From the NCBI RefSeq assembly GCF_012241385.1, contig NZ_JAAVXB010000004.1, positions 1 through 64,000 on the forward strand: a DNA stretch of 64,000 nt. Direction: 5' to 3'. Position numbers and translations under genes: made by a program. The notes beneath the pieces were generated by a model. That model ran no database searches, was not told the origin of the DNA, and worked only from the letters and a program-made list of their open reading frames with translations. This document shows positions 32,607-40,890 of this stretch, one piece after another; the first letter of the stretch is position 1; every line of letters starts with the position of its first letter. Origin of the DNA: Solimonas marina. GTDB taxonomy: Bacteria > Pseudomonadota > Gammaproteobacteria > Nevskiales > Nevskiaceae.

Positions 32607-33385
32607 TGCTCGCACTCGAATCTGCTTCCTACTCCGTTCATGGCCGCTGTATCGTCGACGAGCTGTCACTGGCCGTGAAGCCGGGCCGGCTGCTGGCGCT
32701 GATCGGGCCGAACGGCGCCGGCAAGTCGACGGCGCTGGGGCTGCTGTCGGGGCGTCTCGACGCAACGCGCGGCGAAGCAACGCTGGATGGCGAACCGCTG
32801 GCCGACTGGGAGCCCGAAGTGCTCGCGCAGCGCCGCGCGGTACTGTCGCAGAACGTGCAGCTGGCCTTCGGTTTCACCGCGCGCGAGGTGGTGTTGCTCG
32901 GTCGCAGCTCACGCTGCCACCGCATCGCCGTGCGTGACGAGCGCATCGCCAACGCCGCGCTTGAAGCGACCTGCGCCGCGCATCTGGCACGGCGCAACTA
33001 TCTCGAGCTGTCCGGCGGCGAGCAGCAGCGCGTGCAGCTGGCGCGCGTGCTCGCGCAGATCTGGGAGCGCGGTGACGTACCGGCCTATCTGCTGCTCGAC
33101 GAGCCCGAAGCCGGACTCGACATTGCGCATCAGCACTTCATCCTGCGCTTCGCGCGGCGTCTCGCGCACGACGGCTATGGCGTCGTCGCGGTGCTGCACG
33201 ACCTCAACCTGGCGGCGCGTCACGCCGACGAGATCGCGGTGCTGTCCGGCGGCCGGCTCTGCGCCTGCGGCGTCGCCGAGCAGGCGCTGGAGCCGCAGCG
33301 CTTGTCGAGCGTCTACGGCATCGAGTTGTGCCGCATGGTCGACGCGGCCGGCACGTCGCTGATCGTGCCGCGTGCCGTGCACTGA
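32606..33385 (+). CDS. hmuV: Haemin ABC transporter ATPase HmuV
   Basis: This 259-residue ATPase powers haem import with HmuU. The Walker A is GPNGAGKST near residue 38, the signature LSGGEQQRVQLAR near 140, Walker B AYLLLDEPEAGLDI near 170, and the H-loop VAVLHDLN. The upstream reading frame is a shadow; homology begins at the ATG at 32606. It is the last gene of the operon and converges with tag only 13 bases later. Confidence 0.95.
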   Translation: MLALESASYSVHGRCIVDELSLAVKPGRLLALIGPNGAGKSTALGLLSGRLDATRGEATLDGEPLADWEPEVLAQRRAVLSQNVQLAFGFTAREVVLLGRSSRCHRIAVRDERIANAALEATCAAHLARRNYLELSGGEQQRVQLARVLAQIWERGDVPAYLLLDEPEAGLDIAHQHFILRFARRLAHDGYGVVAVLHDLNLAARHADEIAVLSGGRLCACGVAEQALEPQRLSSVYGIELCRMVDAAGTSLIVPRAVH

Positions 33386-33398
33386 GTCCGGTCGCGCT

Positions 33399-33959
33399 TC
33401 AGCGGGCGCGATATTGTGGACAGTCGACGAGATGGTCGTTCACCACGCCGACCGCCTGCAGATAGGCATAGACGATGGTGCTGCCGACGAACTTGAAGCC
33501 GCGCTTGAGCAGATCCTTGCTGATGCGATCGGACAGCGGCGTCTTGGCTGGCACGTCCTTCGGGCTGCGCGCGCCGTTGTCCAGTGGTTGTCCATCGACG
33601 TAGGCCCACAGGTAGGCATCGAAGCTGCCGAACTCGGCCTGTACCTTGAGAAAGGCCTGCGCATTGGTGCGCGCCGACCAGATCTTCAGGCGATTGCGGA
33701 CGATACCGGGATCGAGCATCAGCTTTTCGAGCCTGGCGTCGCTGTAGCGCGCGACCTTCTGCGCATCGAAATCGGCGAAGGCTTTGCGATAGCCGCCGCG
33801 CTTTTCGAGGATGGTCCGCCACGACAGCCCGGCCTGCGCGCCTTCGAGGATCAGAAACTCGAACAACACCCGATCGTCGTGCTGCGGCTTGCCCCATTCC
33901 TCGTCGTGGTAGCGAATGTAGTCGGGTGTCGACAGACACCACGGGCAGCGGCTTTCCAT
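33399..33959 (-). CDS. tag: DNA-3-methyladenine glycosylase I
   Basis: Tag removes 3-methyladenine from alkylated DNA. The 186-residue length is normal, and the zinc ligands match the E. coli enzyme: Cys5 in RCPWC, His18 in YHDEEWG, and His176 and Cys180 in NDHLVDC. EGAQAGLSWRTILEKR and KFVGSTIVYAYLQAVG are also diagnostic. It follows the dihydroorotase gene on the same strand after a strong hairpin, so it may have its own expression. Confidence 0.96.
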   Translation of the reverse strand: MESRCPWCLSTPDYIRYHDEEWGKPQHDDRVLFEFLILEGAQAGLSWRTILEKRGGYRKAFADFDAQKVARYSDARLEKLMLDPGIVRNRLKIWSARTNAQAFLKVQAEFGSFDAYLWAYVDGQPLDNGARSPKDVPAKTPLSDRISKDLLKRGFKFVGSTIVYAYLQAVGVVNDHLVDCPQYRAR

Positions 33960-33973
33960 GCGGGGTCCCGGTG

Positions 33974-34005
33974 CGGCCGCCTCCCGTGTGGCCGGGAGGC
34001 GGCCG
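33974..34005 (-). terminator. Hairpin between the dihydroorotase gene and tag
   Basis: CGGCCGCCTCCCG at 33974-33986 and CGGGAGGCGGCCG at 33993-34005 form a perfect 13-base stem with a 6-base loop. It begins seven bases after the dihydroorotase stop. No T run follows, so termination strength is uncertain. Confidence 0.5.
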
Positions 34006-34011
34006 ATGTCG

Positions 34012-35334
34012 TCAGACGAAGCGGATGCGCTCGCCGAGCGGCTGTTCGTTGACGACGCCGTCGCGATAGGCGAGGCCGCCGTTGACCCAGGTGGCCAGGA
34101 CCTTGGCCGGGAATGTGCGGCCTTCGACCGGAGACCAGCCGCACTTGTAGAGCACGTCTTCCTTCTTCACCGTGGTGGTGCCGTGCGGGTCGACGAGCAC
34201 CAGATCGGCGAAATAGCCCTCGCGGATGTAGCCGCGATCCTGGATGCCGAAGCGCTCGGCGACGGCGTGGCTGGTCTTGTTGACGACGGTGCGCAGGTTC
34301 AGCTCGCCGCGCTTGACCAGATCGATCAGCATCAGCAGCGAGTGCTGCACCAGCGGCAGGCCGGACGGCGCCTTGAAATAGGTGTTGGCTTTTTCCTCGG
34401 CGGTATGCGGCGCATGGTCGGTGGCGATGACGTCGATGCGGTCTTCCATCACCGCGTGCAGCAGCGCCTTGCGGTCCTCGGCGGTCTTGATCGCCGGGTT
34501 GCACTTGATCAGCGTGCCGAGCGCCGCGTAGTCGCTCTCGTCGAAATACAGGTGATGGACGCAGGCCTCGACGGTGATCTTCTTGCCCTTGATCGGCCCC
34601 GGCGTGAAGAACGACAGTTCGCGTGCCGTGGTCAGATGCAGCACATGCAGGTCGGCGCCGTACTTCTTGGCCAGGCCGGTCGCCAGATCGGTCGATTTGT
34701 AGCAGGCCTCGGCCGAGCGGATCCGCGGATGCTCGGCGATCGGCACGTCCTCGCCGTACTTTTCGCGGGCCTTGGCTTCGTTGGCGACGATCATCGGCGT
34801 GTCCTCGCAATGCGTGACGACCATCAGCGGCGAGCGCGCGAAGATGCCTTCGAGCGTCTTCGGATCGTCGACCAGCATGTTGCCGGTCGAGGCGCCCATG
34901 AACACCTTCAGCGCGCAGGCCTCGTCGCGCTTGAGTGCGGCGATTTCCTCGAGGTTGTCGTTGGCGCCGCCGAAGTAGAACGCATAGTTGGCGAACGAGC
35001 GGCCGGCCGTGTTCGCATACTTCTGGGCGAGCAGCGCGCGGGTGGTGATCGCCGGCTTGTTGTTCGGCATGTCGAAGTAGCTGGTCGTGCCGCCGGCGAC
35101 GGCGGCGCGCGATTCGGTGTACAGATCGCCCTTGTGCGTCAGGCCCGGCTCGCGGAAATGCACCTGATCGTCGATCACGCCCGGCAGCAGCCAATGACCG
35201 CCGGCATCGAAGACCTCGACGCCGGCCGGCGCGTCGATCTTCGGCGCGATTTTTTCGATGCGGCCGTTCTTGATCAGCAGGTCTGCGGCCGTTTCGTGTC
35301 CTTCGTTGATGATGTGAGCATTGGTGATGAGCAT
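34012..35334 (-). CDS. pyrC: Dihydroorotase-type amidohydrolase
   Basis: This 440-residue cytosolic amidohydrolase is of the dihydroorotase/allantoinase group. The best name is dihydroorotase of pyrimidine synthesis. The metal region reads VIDDQVHFREPGLTHKGD, so the usual HxH is Gln57-Val-His59. Further ligands are the Lys in LKVFMGAST, the His in VVTHCED, the His in LHLTTAREL and the Asp in ATDHAPHT. The QVH form is known, as I recall, in Bacteroidetes dihydroorotases. The start at 35334 gives MLITNAHIINEG; the open frame begins further upstream. It diverges from the molybdopterin enzyme. Confidence 0.82.
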   Translation of the reverse strand: MLITNAHIINEGHETAADLLIKNGRIEKIAPKIDAPAGVEVFDAGGHWLLPGVIDDQVHFREPGLTHKGDLYTESRAAVAGGTTSYFDMPNNKPAITTRALLAQKYANTAGRSFANYAFYFGGANDNLEEIAALKRDEACALKVFMGASTGNMLVDDPKTLEGIFARSPLMVVTHCEDTPMIVANEAKAREKYGEDVPIAEHPRIRSAEACYKSTDLATGLAKKYGADLHVLHLTTARELSFFTPGPIKGKKITVEACVHHLYFDESDYAALGTLIKCNPAIKTAEDRKALLHAVMEDRIDVIATDHAPHTAEEKANTYFKAPSGLPLVQHSLLMLIDLVKRGELNLRTVVNKTSHAVAERFGIQDRGYIREGYFADLVLVDPHGTTTVKKEDVLYKCGWSPVEGRTFPAKVLATWVNGGLAYRDGVVNEQPLGERIRFV

Positions 35335-35434
35335 GTCGGGCCTCCGGCGGAAGATTCCGTCATGGTAATCGCTAATGGCTGAACGGCGGTTATGATCGCT
35401 GCATAAATAGCCAGGCCGGCGAGAGGAGAATGAC

Positions 35435-37642
35435 ATGGCCGAGCACGTGCATTACGGTGCCTGCAACCTTTGCGAGGCGATCTGCGGCCTGGAGTTTCGC
35501 GTACGCGACGGGCGCATCGTGTCGATCCGCGGCGACGAGCAGGACCCGTTGTCGCGCGGTCACATCTGCCCCAAGGCCGTCGCCTTGCAGGATCTGCACG
35601 AGGATCCGGACCGTCTGCGCCGGCCGCAGAAGCGCGTGGGCGACCAGTGGCAGGAGATCGGCTGGGAACAGGCGCTCGACGAAGTCGCCGACCGTCTCGC
35701 CGCCATCCACCGGGCACACGGCGGTCAGGCCATCGGCGGTTACATGGGCAACCCCAGCGTCCACAACTGGGGGATCATGACGCACAGCAGCGCACTGTTC
35801 GGGCCGCTGAAGACGCGCAGCCGGTTTTCCGCGACATCGGTCGATCAGTTGCCGCACCAGCTCGTCAGCTACTGGCTGTATGGGCATCAGTTGATGGTCG
35901 CGGTGCCGGACATCGATCGCAGCCAGATGATTCTGATGCTCGGCGCCAACCCGCTGGCGTCGAACGGCAGCCTGTGGACGGTGCCGGACGTGCGCAAGCG
36001 CATCAAGGCCATGCAGGCGCGCGGCGGGCGGCTGATCGTCGTCGATCCGCGTCATACCGAAACTGCCGAAATCGCCGACGCCCACCATTTCATTCGCCCC
36101 GGTGGCGACGCCGCGCTGCTGTTGGCGCTGCTGCAGGTGATCTTTGCCGAGAACCTGGCGCGGCCGGGTCGGCTGGCCGATTTCTGCGACGGCCTCGAGG
36201 ACGCGGCGCACCGGGTCGCACCGTTCACGCCGGAGCGCGCCGCCGCCGTTTGTGGGATCGACGCCGATACGATTCGTGCGTTGGCGCGCGAGCTGGTAGC
36301 GTCGCCGGCCGCCGCGGTCTACGGCCGCATGGGCGTGTCGACACAGGCGCACGGCACGCTGTGCCAGTGGGCGATCGCGGCACTGAACATCGTCACCGGC
36401 AATCTCGACCGGCCCGGCGGCATGATGTTTCCGCACCCGGCGATGGACCTGATCAAGGGGCCGGGCTCCAAGCCCGGTCATTACGACGCCTGGCGCTCGC
36501 GCGTGCGCGGCCTGCCGGAATTCGGCGGCGAGCTGCCGGTGGCGGCGCTGGCCGAGGAAATCCTCACGCCCGGCGACGGTCAGATTCGCGCGCTGGTGAC
36601 GATCGCCGGCAATCCGGTGTTGTCGACGCCCAACGGCCGCCAGCTCGAACAGGCATTGGGCACGCTCGATTTCATGGTGGCCATCGACTGCTATCGCAAC
36701 GAAACGACGCGCTTCGCCGACTACATCCTGCCGCCGACCGGCGGCCTCGAACACGATCACTACGACCTGATCTTCCATCACTTCGCGATGCGCAATACCG
36801 CGAAGTACAGCCCGGCGATCTTCGCCAAGCCCGAGGGCGCGCTGCACGACTGGCAAATCTTCGCCGGACTCGGCCGGCGCCTGCGCGCGCGGCTCGGCAG
36901 CGGGCGGTCCAAGCCCATGCTGCAGCGGCTGTCGGCCCGCCTGCGCGCGGAAGTCGCCGAGCGCCTGCCGCCGCACTGGCTGCTGGACCAGGCGCTCAAG
37001 CGCGGTCCCTACGGCAAGGGCCGTCCGCAGCGGTTGTCGCTGAAGGCCTTGCGCGCCGCGCCACACGGCATCGACCTCGGCGCGCTGCGCGAGGCGCTGC
37101 CGCGGCGGCTCTGCCATCGCGAGCGGCGCATTGCCTTGCTCAACGATGCGCTGCGCGCCGAGCTGCAACGCTACGACCGCGTGCTCGCCGAGCTGCAGAC
37201 CCAGGCGCCGCGCGACGGCGAGCTGTGGCTGATCGGTCGTCGCCATGTGCGCAGCAACAACTCGTGGATGCACAACGCGCAGCGGCTGGTGAAGGGCAAG
37301 CCGCGCCACCAGCTCTACATGCATCCGGCCGATCTCGAGGCGCGCGGCCTGCTCGACGGTCAGCGCGTGCGCATCGCCTCGCGCGTCGGCGAAATCGACG
37401 TCGAGGTCATGGCCACCGAACAGATCATGCGCGGCGTGGTGTCGCTGCCGCACGGCTGGGGCCATGCGCGACCGGGTGTGCAGCAGCGCGTCGCGCAGGC
37501 GCATGCCGGACAGTCCGCCAACGATCTGACCGACGACCGTTATCTGGATCGGCTGTCCGGCAACGCGGCGCTCAATGGCGTGCCGGTGCAGGTGATGGCG
37601 GTCCGCGACGATCTGGCACCGCGCGTGGCGGCCAACGCCTGA
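35435..37642 (+). CDS. Molybdopterin-dependent oxidoreductase
   Basis: This 735-residue protein is of the DMSO reductase superfamily. Cys10, Cys13, Cys17 and Cys45 form an iron-sulfur site at the N-terminus. The molybdopterin regions follow (GANPLASNG near residue 170, IVVDPRHTETAEIADAHHFIRPGGDAALLLAL), with a C-terminal dinucleotide-binding domain (RSNNSWMHN near 610, then LPHGWGH). No twin-arginine signal is present, so it is probably cytoplasmic. No electron-transfer or membrane subunit is encoded nearby. GAGGAG precedes the ATG. The substrate is unknown. Confidence 0.88.
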   Translation: MAEHVHYGACNLCEAICGLEFRVRDGRIVSIRGDEQDPLSRGHICPKAVALQDLHEDPDRLRRPQKRVGDQWQEIGWEQALDEVADRLAAIHRAHGGQAIGGYMGNPSVHNWGIMTHSSALFGPLKTRSRFSATSVDQLPHQLVSYWLYGHQLMVAVPDIDRSQMILMLGANPLASNGSLWTVPDVRKRIKAMQARGGRLIVVDPRHTETAEIADAHHFIRPGGDAALLLALLQVIFAENLARPGRLADFCDGLEDAAHRVAPFTPERAAAVCGIDADTIRALARELVASPAAAVYGRMGVSTQAHGTLCQWAIAALNIVTGNLDRPGGMMFPHPAMDLIKGPGSKPGHYDAWRSRVRGLPEFGGELPVAALAEEILTPGDGQIRALVTIAGNPVLSTPNGRQLEQALGTLDFMVAIDCYRNETTRFADYILPPTGGLEHDHYDLIFHHFAMRNTAKYSPAIFAKPEGALHDWQIFAGLGRRLRARLGSGRSKPMLQRLSARLRAEVAERLPPHWLLDQALKRGPYGKGRPQRLSLKALRAAPHGIDLGALREALPRRLCHRERRIALLNDALRAELQRYDRVLAELQTQAPRDGELWLIGRRHVRSNNSWMHNAQRLVKGKPRHQLYMHPADLEARGLLDGQRVRIASRVGEIDVEVMATEQIMRGVVSLPHGWGHARPGVQQRVAQAHAGQSANDLTDDRYLDRLSGNAALNGVPVQVMAVRDDLAPRVAANA

Positions 37643-37726
37643 CGCATGCCTGATGCGCGTCGTGGCCCGCTATCATCGGCGGGCCATGTCGGGGCATGGC
37701 GCCCACCACTTTTCGAAGGACACAAG

Positions 37727-38188
37727 ATGAGCACGATCGTCGATGCGCTGGCGCAGCAGTTCCATCTGTCGCCGGCGCAGGTCGAAGGCGCAGCCGGCAG
37801 CCTGTTCAAGTTTGCGCAGCAGCATGCCGAAGGCACGGCGTTTCAGCAGTTGATCGCGGCGGCGCCGCAGATCGCTGAATGGTTGAACAAGGCGCCGGAC
37901 AGCGGACACGCCGGCGGTGGCCTGCTCGGCGGGCTGCTCGGCGGCCTGGCCGGCGAATCCGGTGCGGCTGGCGCCGCGGCCTTGGTGGCGACCCTGGAGA
38001 AGTCCGGCCTCAACGCGCAGACGATCGCGCAGTTCGTACCGGCGCTGCTGCAGCAATTGTCGAAGCACGTCGATCCGGCGCTGCTCAACCAAGTGATCGC
38101 GTCGGTGCCGGCCTTGAAGACCTTGACCGAAGGGGGTGCCGCGGGCGGGCTCGGCGGTGTGTTGGGCGGCCTGCTCGGCGGTCAGTAG
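37727..38188 (+). CDS. DUF2780-like glycine-rich protein
   Basis: This 153-residue protein has an N-terminal helical part (MSTIVDALAQQFHLSPAQVEGAAGSLF), a Gly/Leu-rich linker (LLGGLLGGLAGE) and a C-terminal GGVLGGLLGG tail. This suits the DUF2780 (VcgC/VcgE) family, which has no known function. A ribosome site CGAAGGA precedes the ATG at 37727. It is monocistronic and ends at a strong hairpin shared with the convergent peptidase gene. Confidence 0.7.
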   Translation: MSTIVDALAQQFHLSPAQVEGAAGSLFKFAQQHAEGTAFQQLIAAAPQIAEWLNKAPDSGHAGGGLLGGLLGGLAGESGAAGAAALVATLEKSGLNAQTIAQFVPALLQQLSKHVDPALLNQVIASVPALKTLTEGGAAGGLGGVLGGLLGGQ

Positions 38189-38196
38189 CGTGAAAC

Positions 38197-38228
38197 GGTC
38201 CGCCGCCGGGAGATCCCGGCGGCGGACC
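38197..38228. terminator. Bidirectional hairpin between convergent genes
   Basis: GGTCCGCCGCCGGGA at 38197-38211 pairs perfectly with 38214-38228, a 15-base stem around two bases. It lies between the stops of the DUF2780-like gene and the M1 peptidase gene, so it can serve both. There is no T tract. Confidence 0.75.
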
Positions 38229-38233
38229 ATGCC

Positions 38234-40234
38234 TCACTTCGTCGCCTTGCCGACGATGTAGACGTTGTTGCTGCGGTCGCGATCGGGGATCAGGTGATCG
38301 GGGTCGATCGTGACCCGCGCCACGGCCGGCGAGGCCGGCAGGTGCAGCGCGTAGTCCTTCTTCTGCAGCCAGGTTTCGACCGGCAGCCGCACATCGCGGT
38401 GGGTGCCGTCGGCGAAGTCGATGCGCACCGTGGCCGGCAATACCAGCTGATCGCGGTTGACGATGTGCACGACGACCGGTTCGTCAGGCGCCTTGTCGTC
38501 GTGGTCGATGCCGCCGACCGCCAGGTCCAGCGTCCAGTTGTTGAAGAACCAGCCGCGCCAGAACCAGCCCAGATCCTCGCCGCCGGCGCTGTCCATCGCG
38601 CGGAAGAAGTCGGACGGCGTCGGGTGCTTGTAGGCCCAATCGGCGATGTACTTGCGGAACGCCCAGTCGAAGCGTTCGGGGCCGAGGATCTGCTCGCGCA
38701 GCAGTACCAGGCCGTAGGCGGCCTTGAAGTAGCTGATCGGATGACGGTATTTCTCTGAGATCGCGTCGGCGCGCAGCATCGGCGGCGGCGCATCCTGATC
38801 TTCGAGGATGGGTTCGATCTCGTCGGCCGGCGCACCGCCGCCCGGCGCGTATTCCGCGTCGCGCTTCGGTGCGAATTCGCCGTGATTGAAGTCGTCCGAC
38901 TCATAGGTGTCGATGAAGGTGTTGATGCCTTCGTCCATCCACGCGTCGCGACGCTCGTTGGAGCCGACGATCATCGGGAACCAGGCATGACCGATCTCGT
39001 GCGCCGTGATCCAGAACAACTGCTTGCCTTGGCTCTTCCAGTGATCGAAGAGGATGCCCGGATATTCCATGCCGCCGACCGGGCCGCCGACATTGATCGC
39101 CGCCGGATACGGATAGACGAACCAGCGCTTCGAGTAGTTCTCGACCGAGTCCTTCAGATACTCGGTGGAGCGGCCCCACTTGTCGTTGCCCGACGATTCG
39201 ACCGGGTAAAACGACATCGCGATCGACGTCTTGTGGTCCGGAAGATTGATGCGCGCGGCATCCCAGACGAAGGCCTTGGATGCGGCGAACACGGCATCAC
39301 GCGTGTTCTTCATGCGGAAATGCCAGGTCTTCTCGCCGCTGGCGCTGCTCTGCGCCGCGGCCTCGACGTCGGCCGGCGTGCGGATCATCACCGTCTGGTT
39401 GGACGCACGCGCTTGTTTGAGGCGCTGCTGCTGTTCGCTGCTGAGCACCTCGCCAGGGTTGACCAGCTCACCGGCACCGGCCACGACCATGTCCGACGGC
39501 ACCGTCACGCGATAATCGAAGTCGCCGTATTCGAGATAGAACTCAGAGCCCAGATACGGCTGCGTGTCCCAGCCGCGCACATCGTCATATACCGCCATGC
39601 GCGGATACCACTGAGCGACGTCGTAGATGCGGCCGTTCGGCGTGTCGAGCCAGGCGGTGCGGCCGCCGAAGGTGCCGGGGAATTCGTAGTGGTAGACGAT
39701 GTGCAGCTCGAGTTTGCTGCCCTTGCCGGGCAGGGGCTCCGCCAGGCGCACCTGCATGCGCGAATCGCTGATCACGGTCTGCGCGGCGTAGCGCTTGCCC
39801 TGGTACTCGACCTCGACCTTGTCGAACTGATAGCCGTCCGTCACCTGATCCGGCTTGCGGCGCCAGCCGCTGGCGAAGCTCGAACGCGAGCCCGGCTTGT
39901 AGATGTTCTGCTCGATCTGCAGCCACAGACCCTGCAGCGTGTCCGGGCTGTTGTTGGTGTAGGTGATCGTTTCGTCGGCGCTGAGTTGCTGCGTCTGGGT
40001 GTCGAGGCGCGCGTTGATCTGGTAGTCGGCGCGGTTTTGCCAGTAGTCGGGGCCGGGCGCGCCGTTGGCCGAGCGGTAGCGATTGACCGGTGTCGGCAGC
40101 GTCAGCGGCGCAAAGGTCTGGCGCGGATCGAAGCTGGGGGCGGGCGCGGCGGCCTGGGCGGCGACGCTCGCGAAGATGGCGAACAGGCCCGGCAGCAGGC
40201 GGGCGATCAAGGGGGGACGGGGTACGGCAGGCAT
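38234..40234 (-). CDS. M1-family zinc metallopeptidase
   Basis: This 666-residue secreted aminopeptidase-like protein has a signal peptide ending near VAAQAAA. The zinc motif is HEIGH followed after 18 residues by Glu (HExxH-x18-E), near residue 410. The exopeptidase-type GGMEYPGI lies about 30 residues upstream; GxMEN is usual, so the substrate-binding loop is a variant. It is convergent with the DUF2780-like gene and divergent from a small periplasmic protein gene. Peptide trimming in the periplasm is the likely role. Confidence 0.9.
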   Translation of the reverse strand: MPAVPRPPLIARLLPGLFAIFASVAAQAAAPAPSFDPRQTFAPLTLPTPVNRYRSANGAPGPDYWQNRADYQINARLDTQTQQLSADETITYTNNSPDTLQGLWLQIEQNIYKPGSRSSFASGWRRKPDQVTDGYQFDKVEVEYQGKRYAAQTVISDSRMQVRLAEPLPGKGSKLELHIVYHYEFPGTFGGRTAWLDTPNGRIYDVAQWYPRMAVYDDVRGWDTQPYLGSEFYLEYGDFDYRVTVPSDMVVAGAGELVNPGEVLSSEQQQRLKQARASNQTVMIRTPADVEAAAQSSASGEKTWHFRMKNTRDAVFAASKAFVWDAARINLPDHKTSIAMSFYPVESSGNDKWGRSTEYLKDSVENYSKRWFVYPYPAAINVGGPVGGMEYPGILFDHWKSQGKQLFWITAHEIGHAWFPMIVGSNERRDAWMDEGINTFIDTYESDDFNHGEFAPKRDAEYAPGGGAPADEIEPILEDQDAPPPMLRADAISEKYRHPISYFKAAYGLVLLREQILGPERFDWAFRKYIADWAYKHPTPSDFFRAMDSAGGEDLGWFWRGWFFNNWTLDLAVGGIDHDDKAPDEPVVVHIVNRDQLVLPATVRIDFADGTHRDVRLPVETWLQKKDYALHLPASPAVARVTIDPDHLIPDRDRSNNVYIVGKATK

Positions 40235-40442
40235 CAGGGGTCTCCATCAGGGGGCGCTGCAGCGGCAAGCAAAACCCGTGCAGTCGGTGACGATCGTGGC
40301 CGTCATCGATGCGCGGATGGCAGCTCACTGAAAGGAACGCGTACTGCGTTGCCGGCGGAAATGCACTCGGGCACAGTGACCGTGAAAGCACATCACAGGC
40401 GGCGGTAAGCCGGCTGTGGACGCGAAGCGCGGAGGATGGCAG

Positions 40443-40796
40443 ATGATGCGCAGGATCGGGTACTGGGCCGGGCTGTCCTTGCTGACGGCAACGGCCGCGA
40501 TGGCGTCGACGATGGGACCGTTGGTCACCGACAAGCCGGTCTCATGGCATGGCAATACGATACGGCTCGGTGAGGCGGATGCCGCGGTGCGACGCGATAT
40601 CGGCCGCTATCCGGATAGCGCGCAGCCGCTGTACGCCAACGACTCCGATCCGCGCTATGTGCTCGGCGAGCGTTGGATGTATCTCGGCGACAAAGCCGAT
40701 CCGTCGGTGCTGTGGATCGAGTTCACGCACCGGCGCGTGACGCGAGCCTGGACCGAGTCACCGGCGGCGGACGGTGAATCACAGGCCTCGCCCTGA
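40443..40796 (+). CDS. Small periplasmic protein of unknown function
   Basis: This 117-residue protein has a signal peptide (MMRRIGYWAGLSLLTATAAMA) and a mature domain with DSDPRYVLGERWMYLG and VLWIEFTHRRVTRAW. I do not recognise the family. The second motif resembles beta-strand lipid-envelope proteins such as the SmpA/OmlA group, but only loosely. GGAGG lies 8-12 bases upstream of the ATG at 40443, and the next codon is also ATG. It is divergent from the M1 peptidase. Confidence 0.65.
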   Translation: MMRRIGYWAGLSLLTATAAMASTMGPLVTDKPVSWHGNTIRLGEADAAVRRDIGRYPDSAQPLYANDSDPRYVLGERWMYLGDKADPSVLWIEFTHRRVTRAWTESPAADGESQASP

Positions 40797-40836
40797 ACCC
40801 TTGAAGATCGACGCACCGACCTTATTCATGCTATAG

Positions 40837-40852
40837 AATTATGATCATAATT
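40837..40852. promoter_or_regulatory. 16-bp AT palindrome upstream of the thiolase
   Basis: AATTATGATCATAATT is a perfect palindrome in a stretch of A/T unusual for this GC-rich DNA, about 40 bases before the thiolase start. The position is right for an operator overlapping the promoter; CTATAGAAT just upstream could be a -10 element. Confidence 0.6.
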
Positions 40853-40890
40853 TAATTAAACCGAGCCACGGCCCGGTCAGGAGTCAGCGG

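Noticed and set aside
33851-35194. A 447-residue frame inside the dihydroorotase gene
   Set aside because: It is Arg/Gly-rich and merges unrelated codons from two genes; the motifs are in the other frame.
35470-37653. A 727-residue open frame in another frame of the molybdopterin oxidoreductase gene
   Set aside because: It is Arg/Ala/Pro-rich with no family motif and lacks a ribosome site, a usual shadow in GC-rich DNA. The real frame has the Cys and molybdopterin motifs.
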